The position numbers and the translations under genes are program-made. From Nicotiana tabacum (Eukaryota; Streptophyta; Magnoliopsida; Solanales; Solanaceae): 64,000 nt of DNA. Position 1 is the stretch's first letter; every line of letters starts with the position of its first letter. The stretch spans positions 70,362,153-70,426,152 of the forward strand of contig NC_134081.1 of NCBI RefSeq assembly GCF_000715075.1, read 5' to 3'. The notes below the pieces were generated by a model that saw only the letters and a program-made list of their open reading frames with translations, was not told where the DNA came from and ran no database searches. Below, in pieces: positions 22,076-33,700 of the stretch.

Positions 22076-23319
22076 TATCCCAACACACATAACAACAGTG
22101 AAATGCCTCCCTTTTACCCACATAATATCAACAGTAAAACACCACCCTTATATCCTCAAAATGATAACTCAATTAACACAATAATTTACACGAAATATTA
22201 TCACGACAACGTACCAAAATCAATTCATATCACAATTTGCCTGATGGCCACAACCAATTCCAAGGATATAACAAAATTAATTAATTTTACAACAATCAGC
22301 CCAATGCTCCACACAAAAACTCAAAAACAATCAACAGAGATAGAAAACAATCAACATAGGGCACACCTTCATTAATCCAAATTTAGATAATTATATTAAC
22401 ACTTCTTCTTAAGCTTGCTTAATTAATTATTTGCATAGAAAAAATTCATAATGAAATTAAACTCCAAGAAATATCAAACCATCAAACTCACGGAATTCAC
22501 ATAAGTATACAAGTAATAATTACATCGAATTGTCATATAAAAACAACTTCAATAATTGTAATTTATGGCATGGCAATTAGATGATTAAATATTACATAAT
22601 GTGCCAACAATTATACAATTTATTACATAATATGCCCAAGACTTTAACTCAATAAATTTTTCACATATAAGCCCGAGTACGTACTCATCACCTCGCGTAC
22701 ACGGCTTTTCACATTTCACAAATGGCACATATAACTCGATGCCTAAGGGGTATTTCCCCCACTCGAGGTTAGGCAATACACTTACCTTTTTGAAATAATG
22801 CCGATATTCCAAAATCGCCTTCTTGCTTGAATTAACCTCCGGACAACTCAAATCTATCCAAATTAATTGTACAACTTCATTAAAATTCATCGAAAATAAA
22901 TTCCGGATAATAAAACGTCGACTTGAAAATTTATTCTAAAAAGTCAACAAACGTCAACGCGGGGCCCGCCCCTCGAAAGCCGACATAAGTTTTACGAAAT
23001 ACGAACACCCATTCCGATACGAGTCCAACCATACCAATTTTATCGAATTCCAATAACAACTCGACCTCCAAATCTTAAATTTTCATTTTTAGAAGATTTT
23101 GCAAAAATCTTGATTTCCTCCATTAAAATCCGAATTAAATGATGAATATAACCATAGATTCATGAAATATAATCACTTTAGGATGTAGAAAACTTACCCC
23201 AGTCGAAGTCATGAAGCAACCCTCAAAATCGCCCAAGAACTGAGCTCAAAAATCAATTTTTGTGTTATGAACTCAAACCCTCGATTTGGAACTTAACACT
23301 ATCTACTCAGATTTCCTTA

Positions 23320-23645
23320 TTCGCGAACGTGACCGTCCTCTCGCGTTTGTATAGACCAACTTGACTTCCTCTCCACTTTACTCTTCGCGAACGCGACACA
23401 TGACTCGCGAACGTGATACTTTACTAGATCAGACCTTCGGGAATGCGACCACAACCTCGCGAACGCGTAGAACAAGGACATGGGGTCCCCAACTGCCTCA
23501 CTCCTCTTCGCGAACGCGACACTGCCCTTCGCGAACGCGAACGCGTCCTCCCCTTCGCGAACGTGAAGAACAAAATCTCACCACTCAGAAAACACTCTCT
23601 GCGAATGCGAGGGCCCACTCGCGAACGTGAAAGAGGAAACCAAAA
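23320..23645. repeat. Cluster of CGCGAACGCGA palindromes (D 3' LTR)
   Basis: About a dozen copies of TCGCGAACG(C/T)GA or TTCGCGAACGCGA occur within 325 bases, in both orientations. The counterpart is at 29995-30330, and a sparser set occurs in the related LTR H (52955-53420). Many copies carry C-to-T or G-to-A changes, as expected when CpG sites are methylated. Confidence 0.65.
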
Positions 23646-24318
23646 GAATGCAGCACCAGATATCAGCAATCTCACCAAGGTTAAATATGATCTGTTAACC
23701 ACCTGAAACTCACTCGAGGCCCTCGGGACCTCAACCAAATATACCAACGCGTCTCATAACATCATACGAACTTAGTCGAACCTTCAAATCACCTTCAACA
23801 ACACCAAAAATACGAATTACACACGGATTCAAGCCTAATGAACTTAGAAATTTCTGAATTCCACAAACCACGTCCGAATTACCTCAAATTTTGCACAAAA
23901 GTCAGAAATGACACAACGAAGCTATTCAAATTTCCAGAATTGGATTCTGACCCTGATATCAAAAAGTCAACCCCTCAGTCAAACCTCCCAAAAAATTCAT
24001 CTTTCGTCATTTCAAGCCTAATTCCACTACATACCTCCATAAAATTTTCCGGACATGCTCCTAAGTTCATAATCACCATACGGAGCTATTGACATCATCA
24101 AAATTCCATTGTGGAGTCGTTTGCTCAAAAGTCAACTCTCCGATCAACTCTTTCCATTTAAGCTTCTAAATAAGGATTGTTCTTTTAATTTAATTCTGAA
24201 TCTTCAATAATTCAAACTCGACCACACCCGCGGGTCATAATACATATTGCAAAGCTGCTCGAGACCTTAAGTCACTGAACGAGGCATAATTCTTAAAATG
24301 ACAAGTCGGGTCGTTATA

Positions 24319-24672
24319 TTCTCCACCTCTTAAACAAATGTTCGTCCTCGAACGTGCTATGAATTATTCTGAGGTTACCAAATTGATGATTTTTCTTTTA
24401 CACATATACTCGCGGTTGATCCCACATTACCGCATTTGAGATAAGCCCGACAACACCATCTCATTTGAGATTATTTTATTTTATCCATATTTGTAAACTT
24501 TAAGACCAATTTCTTACACTCCAAACATTTTCAAAAGGCCTGATTTTTACATCAACGTATGGTGTTAGTCTCAACTGGCTATAGAAACTCGTGCCTACGC
24601 ACACATCAACTTTCTTGATAGTGTTGAAGTACTTTAAAAAAAATTTGGGGTGTTACATTATCCCCCGCTTAG
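24319..24672 (-). repeat. Foreign LTR start with its own polypurine tract embedded next to the 3' LTR of D
   Basis: On the minus strand, CTAAGCGGGGGATAA (24672-24658) is directly followed at 24657 by TGTAACACCCCAAATTTT, then AAAGTACTTC. This is the same start as the LTR of element G (TGTAACACCCCAAAAAATTT, then TGAAGTACTTAAG). About 300 bases later come CGAGGACGAACA and GAGGTGGAGAA (24334-24319), the true polypurine region of D. Confidence 0.6.
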
Positions 24673-25872
24673 GATCACTCGCCCTCAAACACATAACATA
24701 ACTTATCTCTTCTTTTGCATGTCTCAATCCCCCAAATTTTACTAACTCCCAAATTTTTCAAAAATTTCGGCAGAGTCTCCCTTGTAATTGGACATATCCA
24801 CCTGGCAGAGTAACACCAAAACAACTCCTAACAGCACATTCACAACCCAAAAAAGCATCACAGTGTATATATCGATAACACTAATCTCAGCGTTACAAGC
24901 ATTGCGTTATCATAATGATATCAGGACATGAAGCACATCATATGTATGCCTATCACCACATCTCTGGTCTTAAAAGCTGTTCATAATTAATTCCAGCATC
25001 ATCAATTAATCTCATATTAACCAACACCTCGTTTCGAATTTTTACAACACTGACAATAGAATGTGAGGCATGAAGACCTCATAACTATTTACCCGACTTA
25101 ACGAGTCACATTTAACGCCACCTAGGCACTCGCCTCGTAGGCTAAAACTCAATAATTACAGCACAATTATGGCACAGAAACACATAAAAGAATTATCACA
25201 TAAGCCTATCAGGCATAACTCCCTATTAGTACTATAGTACAAATTAAACTTCACAAAGGGAGAATTTAAACTCATAAATATTTCACCACAAGGACCTCAT
25301 TCTTATATAACTTCCACCGTGGCTTGTAGCCCGATTTAAATATTTCACATCATATATAAAAAGAAAATGCGAGGATCTCGTCCTCAACTCTGAATCGCTA
25401 GTATTATGCACATTGTGCCAACTAAAATTTTAATTTCCTTTCTTTCTTATTTTCAATAAATTTCGTAAATATTTTTCATAACACATAATGAACCCTCATA
25501 CCACTAGGGCATATAATTCATAAAATTGGAATCAATTATTTCGAAACACATCAAACCCACTGTAATGAATAATAAAAATTACTTTTGGACTTATAACCCT
25601 CAATGGTGCCCAAAAATAAAAATGACAGACACGGGCTCACCTTTTCAAATCTCCCAATAGGGATAAACATATAAGTAGGTCACAAGACTACGAAGCTCAC
25701 CCATAAGCGGAGCATAATAGGAGGACTCACCTCAATATTCAGAACCGAATCAAATTAAGAATAATGCTCTCTTTTTTTATTGTAAATAGATCCATACTTG
25801 TAACGACACTATCTGGTGTATCGGTCTCAGCCAAATCATAGAAATTATATCAACGGGTCGGGCCTCCACCTC
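24673..25872 (-). other. Element D noncoding internal sequence
   Basis: AT-rich sequence between gag and the 3' end, with no ORF and no pol motif on either strand. Its right part joins the end of gag. It replaces the roughly 3 kb of pol expected here. Confidence 0.5.
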
Positions 25873-27180
25873 TTAGGCGCCCTCTACCCGCCTGTCCTCC
25901 ACCCCTAATTGGTTGTGCCCGTGGAGTATTAGCTGCACTGGGTCCATAGTCTGAGTGTTCTGATAAAATCCACTCCTTCCAAGTCTGGGGCAATCTCTCA
26001 TAATGTGCCTAGTATCACCACACTCATAAAAACCCCTCTGAGGTCGCGATTGCTCGTACTGAGTCTGTGCCGGATAACTGGAATAACCATTATAGGAATC
26101 TCGTGCCGGTGGTGCATCGTAAGAAGAGCACTCCAAGAAATCTTATGTGCGGACTGAGCTGGCCGACTGCTCGAGCCTCCGCTATAATGGGTCTTAGCTG
26201 AGGAGTAAAATCCACTGAATCCTCTAGAGCCTCGAGATCGTTTGGCCTCCTTAGACTCCATTTCCTCGCCTAGAACACTCTCAATCTTCCTCGCAATCTC
26301 CATTACTTGTTGAAATGGGGTATCAGTTTGCAACTCCCGAGTCATGTATATTTTAATATTATAATCGAGCCCCTCAATGAATCTGCGGACCCGCTCTCTG
26401 ACTGTAGGAACCAAGATAGGTGCATGACGGGCTAACTCACTGAACCTGATGGCATATTCTGACACTGTCATAATGCCCTGATGCAATCGTTCAAACTCTG
26501 TGCACCACGCATCTCAGAAAGTCTGGGAACAAACTCTTTCAAAAATATTTCCGAAAATTGAGCCCAAGTTGGTGGTATTGCATCGGCTGGTCTACCTTCT
26601 TCATAGATTTTCCACCACTGAAACGTTACGCCTGACAGTTGAAATGTAGTAGAGGCAACTCCGCTCACTTCCACAATACCCATGGTGCGAAGAATACAGT
26701 GACAATTTTCTAGAAATCCTTGGGCATCCTCTGTAGTTGTGTAACTGAAGGTAAGTGGACTATACCTTCTAAACCTCTCAAGTCTCTTTTGTTCTTCTTC
26801 TGATGCCTCTGGCCTAACCTCATGCTGAACCAGAATAACAAGTTGTACTGGTACTACACCCGGAACCTGACCAACATGAACTTGCTGCTCTGAAGTTGTG
26901 GTAGGAGTCTGAGCTACTCCCCCAATCTGCGAAATATTTGGTGCAACAGAGATCAATCCCGCCTGAGTTAATGTACCAAACATACTCAGGAGCTGTGTTA
27001 AAGTCTCCTGAAGTCCGGGGATAACAGCAGGTGCTTCTAGTACCTGTCCCCCAACTGGAGTTACTGGCTGCTCCTCAATTGCTGCTCTGACAGGTGCTCT
27101 AGTCGCGACACGTGCCCTTTCTCGGCCTCTACCTCAGCCTCTGCCTCGGCCCCGGCCTCTTGCAACCCTAGTAGTATGTG
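25873..27180 (-). pseudogene. Element D gag
   Basis: Minus frames: an N-terminal proline/valine-rich part (27180-26850), then the capsid core LERFRRYSPLTFSYTTTEDA, FLENCHCILRTMGIVE and GVTFQWWKIYEEGRPADAIP (26983-26468). A shifted frame follows with TVSEYAIRFSELARHAPILV and VRRFIEGLDYNIKIYM (26486-25998), then a basic G/S-rich tail. The zinc knuckle reads FYECGDTRHIMRDC: the first Cys of the CX2CX4HX4C box has become Phe. Frameshifts near 26470 and 26130 make it a pseudogene. It is the only coding region of D. Confidence 0.75.
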
Positions 27181-27404
27181 AGGATGCCTGCTCAGCTAAC
27201 CCGGTAGCGCGTGTCCTAACTATCTGTGAGAGAATAAAGATATAAAGGCTCAAATTCCACAATCAACAAATCTGCACGACAGGAATAAAAGAAGTGGAAA
27301 TTTTCTAACTGTTTTGTAGCCTATCGAAGATAAGTACAGACGTCTTCGTGCCGATCCGCAAGACTCTACTAGACTCGTTCATGACTCGTAGAACCTATGA
27401 ACCT

Positions 27405-27420
27405 AGAGCTCTTATACCAA
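27405..27420 (-). other. Element D primer-binding site
   Basis: The minus strand reads TTGGTATAAGAGCTCT two bases after the LTR end. It is one base different from TGGTATCAGAGC (initiator Met-tRNA). Confidence 0.65.
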
Positions 27421-27422
27421 CT

Positions 27423-30400
27423 TGTCATGACCCAAAATCCCACCACAGGCATCGTGATGGCACTTAGTCTCTAAGACTAAGTAAGCCGATTTCAATTACA
27501 TTTCAAGCCTTTTTTTTATATATAGAAACTAGCAGCGTAAATAATAAAATAACCTCCCAAGACTGGTAGTACTGAGTCACGAACTCTAACTGAATACATG
27601 CAATGATCTCAAGGATCAAATAAATAGCATTGTTCGAATAAGAGTTGACAGTACAATAAAATGGAAAGACTCTAAGGGATTGCGACGACCAAGCAGCTCT
27701 ACCTTGAATCATTGCGATCACACTTTAGCTCTGTCCGAGTCCGATATCTCCAACACATGACTCTGCACAAAAATATGCAGAAGTGTAGTATGAGTACACC
27801 ACGGTCAGTATCCAGTAAGTATCAAGACTAACCTCAGTAGAGTAGAGACGAGGTATAGTCAAGACACTCACTTGTTTAATAACCTGTGCAATATAATATA
27901 AAAAATAATGAAAAACAAATAACAATAACGGCAACACAAATCAAACAGTGATATGCATAGCAGGGCAACAAGAACACCATTAATATTGCTCAACAAATAA
28001 TAAATACAAGTACACCCAATTAAATCAAGTCCTTCAAATAAATGTCTTTCAAATATAATTTTCTCAAATAAATATCTTTCAAATGCAAATTCTTTCATAT
28101 AATATTTTTTGAATAAAATTCCTTCCAAATAAATATTTTGAATATAATTCTTTCAATTAAAAGTCACCATGTGACACCCCATTTCATAATCATAAAAATA
28201 TGGGTCTCACCCTTTTTTCATATTTATCGTAAATATGGGTCTCAGCCCACTTTCATATTTTCATGGCACTTCGTGCCCAAAATTAAATCATTATATTTTC
28301 CTCGCACCTCGTGCCCACGTTTCATATCCCAATTGCACGGACGATTCACGTGTCAATATCATCATTATTTACTCACGGCACCTCGTGCCCACATTTTATT
28401 TTATAATCCGCTTGGCAATAGCCACATGCTCTCATTTTCAACCTAGATTAGACTATTATCAAGTCTACCGAAACAACAAGACAAATTTCACAAGATATAA
28501 AAAAAAACACAAGAAAGATCACAACATCACATAGAAACTACCAATGCAATAACTCCACATCGTCATATATCATCCCTGACAATATCCACTCTTATCTCTC
28601 CTATAGCCACCCTTATCACTCTTATAATAGCCTCCCTTTATCCATCTGCCCTCACTATATCAATAGCCACCCTTATCGCTCATATAGCCACCCTTATCGC
28701 TCCAATAGCCATCCTCATCGCTTATATAGCTACCCTTATCGCTCCGCCCAGATAATATCCCAACATACATAACAACAGTGAAATGCCTCCCTTATACCCA
28801 CATAATATCAACAGTGAAATGCCACCCTTATATCCTCAAAATGATAACTCAACTAACATAACAATTTACATTGAATATTATCACGGCAACGTAACAAAAT
28901 CAGTTCATATCACAATTTGCCCAATGGGTACAATCAATTTCAAGAATATAACAAAATCAATTAATTTCACAACAATCAGCCCAATGCTCCACACAAAAAC
29001 TCAAAAACAATCAACAGAGATAGAAAACAATCAACATAGGGCACACCTTTATTAATCCAAATTTAGATAATTATATTAACACTTCTTCTTAAGCTTGCTT
29101 AATTAATTATTTGCATAGAGAAAATTCATAATAAAATTAAACTCCAAGAAATATCAAACCATCAAACTCACGGAATTCACATAAGTATACAAGTAATAAT
29201 TAAATCGAATTGTCATATAAAAACAACTTCAATAATTGTAATTTGTGGCATGGCAATTAGATTATTAAATATGTGCCAACAATTATCCAATTTACTACAC
29301 AATATACCGAAGTCTTTATCTCAATAAATTTTGCACATATAAGCCCGAGTACGTACTCGTCACCTCGCGTACACGGCTTTTCACATTTCAAAAATGGCAT
29401 ATAAGACTCGATGCATAAGGGGTAATTCCCCCACTCAAGGTTAGGCAAGACACTTATCTTTTTGAAGTTATGCCGATATTCCAAAATCACCTTCTTGCTT
29501 GAATTAACCTCCGGACAGCTCAAATCTATCTAAATTAATTGTACAACTTCATTAAAATTCATCAAAAACAAATTCCGGATAATAAAACGTTGACTTAAAA
29601 ATTTATTCTAAAAAGTCAACAAAAGTCAATGTGGGGCCCGCCCCTCGGAACCCGACATAATTTCTATGAAATTCGATCACTCATTCCGATACGAGTCCAA
29701 CCATACCAATTTTATCGAATTCCAATAACAACTCAACCTCCAAATCTTAAATTTTCGCTTTTGGAAGATTTTGCAAAAAACTTGATTTCTTCCATTAAAA
29801 TTCGAATTAAATGATAAATATAACCATAGATACATGAAGTATAATCACTTTAGGATGTAGAAAACTTACCCCAGTCGAAGTCATGAAGAAACCCTCAAAA
29901 TCGCCCAAGAACCAAGGTCAAAAATTATTTCTTTTGTGTTATGAACTCAAACCCTCGATTTGGAATTTGACACTGTCTGCCCAGATTTCCTTCTTCGCGA
30001 ACGCGACCGTCCTCTCGCGTACACATAGACCAACTTGACTGCCTCTCCACTTTACTCTTCGCGAACGCGACACATGACTCACGAACGTGATGCTTTACTA
30101 GCTCAGACCTTCGCGAACGCGACCATAACCTCGCGAACGCGTAGAACAAGGACCTGGGGTCCCCAACTTCCTCACTCCTCTTTGCGAACGCGACACTGCT
30201 CCCGCGTTCGCGATGCACACGCAGACCACACTTTCGCGTTCGCGTCCTCCCCTTCGCGAATGCGAAGAACAAATCTCACCACTTAGAAAATACTTCGCGA
30301 ATGCGAGGGCCCACTTGCGAACGCGAAAGAGGAAACCAGAAGAATGCAACAGGAGATATTAGTAATCTTCCCAAGGCCAAAAATGATCAGTTAACCACCC

Positions 30401-31034
30401 GAAACTCACCCGAGGCCCTCGGGACCTCAACCAAACATACAAACGCATCCCATAACATCATATGAACTTAGTCGAACCTTCATATCACCTTCAACAATAC
30501 CAAAAACACGAATTACACACGGATTCAAGTCTAATGAACTTAGAAATTTTTGAATTCCACAAATGACGTTGAAACCTACCAAACCATGTCCGAATGACCT
30601 CAAATTTTGCACACAAGTAAGAAATGACACAACAAAGCTATTCAAATTTCTGGAATCGGATTCTGACCCCGATATCAAAAGGTCAACCCCCCGGTCAAAC
30701 CTCTAAAAAATTTATCTTTCGTCATTTCAAGCCTAATTCCACTACAAACCTCCAAATAATTTTCCAAATACACTCCTAAGTCCATAATCACCATACGGAG
30801 CTATTGACATCATCAAAATTTCATTCCGGAGTCGTTTTCTCAAAAGTTAACTCTCTGGTCAACTCTTTCCATTTAAGCTTCTAAATAAGGATTGTTCTTT
30901 TAATTTAATTTCGAATCTTCAGTAATTCAAACTCGACCACACCCACGGGTCATAATACATATTGCGAAACTTCTCGAGATATTAAGTCACTGAACGGGGC
31001 GTAAATTCTTAAAACGACAAGTCGGGTCGTTACA
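27423..31034 (-). repeat. Element D 5' LTR
   Basis: 3612 bp, from TGTCATGACCCAAAATCCC to GTCGGGTCGTTACA, collinear with 20747-24318. It holds the same internal features: GCACCTCGTGCCC motifs (28262-28390), TATCGCTC repeats (28570-28745) and the CGCGAACGCGA cluster (29995-30330). Confidence 0.8.
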
Positions 31035-31345
31035 CAAACTATCCAAATGTGCCTTTGGGCAAGATAGAGTGGAGTATCTTGGCCACATTATCTCTTGTAA
31101 AAGGGTAGCTACTAACCTTACCAAGATTGATTCAATGGTTAATTGGCCTGTGACCAGGTCAATGAAAGCTCTTAGGGGGGTTTTGGGACTCACTGGGTAC
31201 TGCAGGAGGTTTGTGAAATCTTATGGAATCATTAGTAGATCTCTAACTAACTTACTCAAGAAAAATTCATTCCAGTGGAATGAGGAAGCAGAATTGGCCT
31301 TTCAGCAACTGAAGACAGCCATGTCTACAACACCTTCTTAGCCTT
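31035..31345 (+). pseudogene. Element C reverse transcriptase, end (after D)
   Basis: It resumes with [20 protein letters not shown] and continues with [20 protein letters not shown], the standard end of the palm and thumb. Rejoining across D restores the reading KEQFYTNL/KLSKCAF, which places the insertion precisely. The sequence flanking D is CAACT on the left and CAAAC(T) on the right, an imperfect 5 bp target duplication. Confidence 0.8.
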
Positions 31346-31880
31346 GGCTGACTTTACCAAATCTTTTATTGTTGAAATTGATGCTTGTGCTACAAGTATA
31401 GGGGTTATCCTAATGCAAGAAGGGAGACTTATAGCTTACCTTAACAACGCATTAGCCTTGAAGAACGGGGGTTTATCTACATATGAGAAGGAATATTTAG
31501 CTATCCTAACTGTAGTAGAAAAGTGGAGGCATTACTTGCAGGGTGGTTGCTTTATTATAAGAACAGACCATCAAAGCTTGTAGTACCTTCTGGAGCAGAA
31601 AGTAACCACAACTCTTCAACAAAGGGGTCTTACTAAACTCCTGGGATTGGATTATGAGGTTCAGTACAAAAAGGGATCTGAAAATAGGGCAACTAATGCC
31701 TTTTCTAGAAGAATGAAAGAGGGTGGAGAGTGTACATTAATTACTAGTCATCTCTTCTACACAAGCTACCTAGTTACAAAAGGTATGTCTCAACTATGAG
31801 GGTGATCTTGCAGCTTCTCAACTACTAGGAGCACTGACAGTATCTACTAAGGACTATTCCTTGAATCAAGGGGTGATCAG
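31344..31880 (+). pseudogene. Element C RNase H
   Basis: All three acidic positions of the Ty3-type domain are visible: FIVEIDACATSIGVILMQEG (Asp), LSTYEKEYLAILTVVEKWRH (Glu) and FIIRTDHQSL (Asp). A TAG then ends the frame where the next residue would be Lys. The following QYKKGSENRATNAFSRR corresponds to the tether leading to integrase. The domain would degrade RNA in the RNA-DNA hybrid. Confidence 0.75.
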
Positions 31881-32890
31881 GTCTAAACAGAAAATCCATG
31901 TGGGAAAAGGAAATGAACTAAGACAGAAAATATGGGAAGAGTTGCATCAGTCACCAGTTGGGGGCCATTTGGGTCAGCAGGGCATACATGAGAGTGAAGT
32001 CCATCTTCTACTGGCCTAGCATGAAGACAGAAATTTTCAGGAAGGTGAGTGAATGTGATGTATGTCAAAGGGTGAAGAAAGAACAAGTTCATTCTCCAGG
32101 GTTAATACAACCCCTCTCAATACCTGAACATGCTTGGCATGACATATCACTAGATTTTGTGGAAGGGTTACCTTTTTCTGGACAAAAGAGTGCCATATGA
32201 GTGGTAGTGGACAGGTTCACTAAATATGGGCATTTCCTAGCACTTAAATACCCCTTCACAACTCAAGAGGTGGCAGACCTATTCCTTAAAGAAATCTACA
32301 GGCTACATGGGCTTCCCAAAACTATAGTATCAGATAAAGAAGCTATTTTCACCAGCCATTTCTGATAGCATCTCTTTAAAACCTTGGGAACTAAACTCAA
32401 CATGAGCTCAGCATATCACCCACAATCTGATGGGCAGAAAGAAAGGCTTAATAGATGCTTGGAGACTCATCTCAGAGCCATGATCTTTGATAAACATAAA
32501 CAGTAGACTAAATGGTTACATTTGGCAGAATGGTGGTACAATACAAATTACCACACTTCCCTTAAAACCACACCATTTGAGGCTTTGTATGGCTACCCAC
32601 CAGTCTAGTTACCACTGGGATTCCTAGCCAACCCAAACCAGAACTCAACAGGGGTGTGTCTAGCTCAAAGGCAACAAGCGCTTCAGACACTTAAAGAAAA
32701 TCTCACTCAAGCTCAGTCAAGAATGAAGTTCTACGCAGATCGACTAAGGATTGAACGAACTCTGGAGGTTGGGGACCAAGTCTACCTCAAACTTTAGCCC
32801 TATCGACAATCTTCTATTGATGTAAGGAAAAATGTTAAACTATGTGCCCGCTACTATGGCCTTACAAGACTTTATAAAAGATCGGAACAG
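31881..32890 (+). pseudogene. Element C integrase core
   Basis: The zinc-binding part is spread over two frames (LHQSPVGGHLGQQG, then FYWPSMKTEI and CDVCQRVKKEQ at 31958-32100). The catalytic triad is still legible: WHDISLDFVEGLPFSG, IVSDKEAIFTSHF and [20 protein letters not shown]. Stops at 32198-32200, after SHF, before TKWLH and in PPV-LPLG break it. It catalyses strand transfer of cDNA ends in intact elements. Confidence 0.75.
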
Positions 32891-33200
32891 TGGCTTACCG
32901 ATTAGAACTACCAGTAGTCTCCCAGCTACATCCGGTCTTCCATGTGTCTCAGTTGAAGAAGCGAGTGGGCCCTGCTATAGTTCCTCAGTCGCAACCTCTA
33001 GTGCGTGATGTAGAAGGCATAGTATTGATCCAACCTTTGGCGATTTTACAAAGAAGAATGGTTAAAGTCAACAATGGGGTAGCAGTGAAGGTGTTGATTT
33101 AATGGGCTAATCTAGGAAAAGACGACGCTTCTTGGGAGGATTGGGGCTATATCAAGAGCAGATTCCCAGAATTTATGGCTCAACGACGACCTTGAGGACA
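32890..33200 (+). pseudogene. Element C integrase C-terminus with chromodomain-like segment
   Basis: [20 protein letters not shown] is followed by [20 protein letters not shown], a stop, and WANLGKDDASWEDWGYIKSR. The latter has the W...D/E-A-(S/T)-W-E pattern of Reina-type integrase chromodomains, thought to guide insertion to marked chromatin. The TAA before WAN replaces the usual Gln or Val codon. Confidence 0.65.
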
Positions 33201-33214
33201 AGGTTGTTCTTGAA

Positions 33215-33225
33215 GGAGTGGGGAA
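33215..33225 (+). other. Element C polypurine tract
   Basis: GGAGTGGGGAA directly precedes the 3' LTR and would prime plus-strand DNA synthesis. Confidence 0.7.
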
Positions 33226-33700
33226 TGTTATGTCTGAGGAAGCTTAGGGTTTGATTTAGGAAAGTGTCGGAGAATGAAGAAGACCTTCCTATCTGTAGAG
33301 TGTAGACTATTCGAGAAGGACTATTAGTCCTATAGCATATTGGGCTTTAGTAATAAAAGGGGAACAAGCCAGAATAAGAGAAGAGGGCATAGGCCCACAT
33401 AATCAGCATCATTAGTGCACTTAAGTAATAGTCAATAAATAGAAGGATCTAGAGTAAAGAAGGCATGCAAACTTTGGTAAAATTCTGTTACAATTCTTAA
33501 ACCACTTTTTCTCTCATCTCTCGCTCTCTCTCTAACGACCATTCTAACCCCTATCTCTTCTTCTTCTTCTTTCAGCTTATCTTTAAAAAGTAGCTTGATC
33601 CATTTCTGTAATTCGATTCTATTAGCTATTGATTAATAAAAGATCCTTGATTCTTACTTCATTTTCTTAATTCAATTCTGTCAAATTCTAGTACATTACA
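33226..33700 (+). repeat. Element C 3' LTR
   Basis: 475 bp, from TGTTATGTCTGAGGAAGC to CTAGTACATTACA, the partner of 17999-18472. It is followed by GCCTA, against GGCTA in front of the 5' LTR. Confidence 0.85.

Larger units (their letters stand above)
20747..24318 (-). repeat. Element D 3' LTR
   Basis: 3572 bp. The plus strand starts TGTCACAACCCAAAATTCC and ends GTCGGGTCGTTATA, a decayed GTTACA. Inside are GGCACCTCGTGCCC hairpins (21588-21715), CCCTTATCGCTC repeats (about 21905-22070) and a cluster of CGCGAACGCGA palindromes (23320-23640). Apparent ORFs inside it have no recognisable domain. Confidence 0.8.
20747..31034 (-). mobile_element. Element D: gag-only Ty3-gypsy element with 3.6 kb LTRs, nested in C
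   Basis: On the minus strand the order is 5' LTR (31034-27423), initiator-Met primer site, gag (about 27180-25873), about 1.2 kb of noncoding sequence, a foreign LTR end with its own polypurine tract (24672-24319), the D polypurine tract and the 3' LTR (24318-20747). Protease, RT, RNase H and integrase are absent. Over the first 320 bases the LTRs differ at about 19 positions by eye. The gag type and primer site point to the Tekay/Del side of the chromoviruses. It would depend on enzymes of another element, like the group called TR-GAG. Confidence 0.8.
17999..33700 (+). mobile_element. Element C: Reina-like chromovirus (Ty3-gypsy), split by element D
   Basis: It has paired LTRs (17999-18472 and 33226-33700), an initiator-Met tRNA primer site, gag, protease, RT, RNase H, integrase with a chromodomain-like end, and a polypurine tract. 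It is flanked by GGCTA / GCCTA (one mismatch). Without the nested element D the length is about 5.4 kb, the size of a Reina element. Counting by eye, the LTRs differ at about 31 of 475 positions. All coding parts carry stops or frameshifts. Confidence 0.85.

Noticed and set aside
23361..23747. Arg/Ser/Thr-rich ORFs on both strands, also at 30035-30349
   Set aside because: They translate the CGCGAACGCGA repeat cluster inside the D LTRs. Composition is repeat-driven, not protein-like.
30427..30678. ORFs in LTR parts such as 28138-28446, 29257-29523, 30427-30678 and 53585-53773
   Set aside because: Similar ORFs recur at the same LTR positions (for example 21461 and 28138), with stops at different places and no domain. 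They are LTR sequence, not genes.
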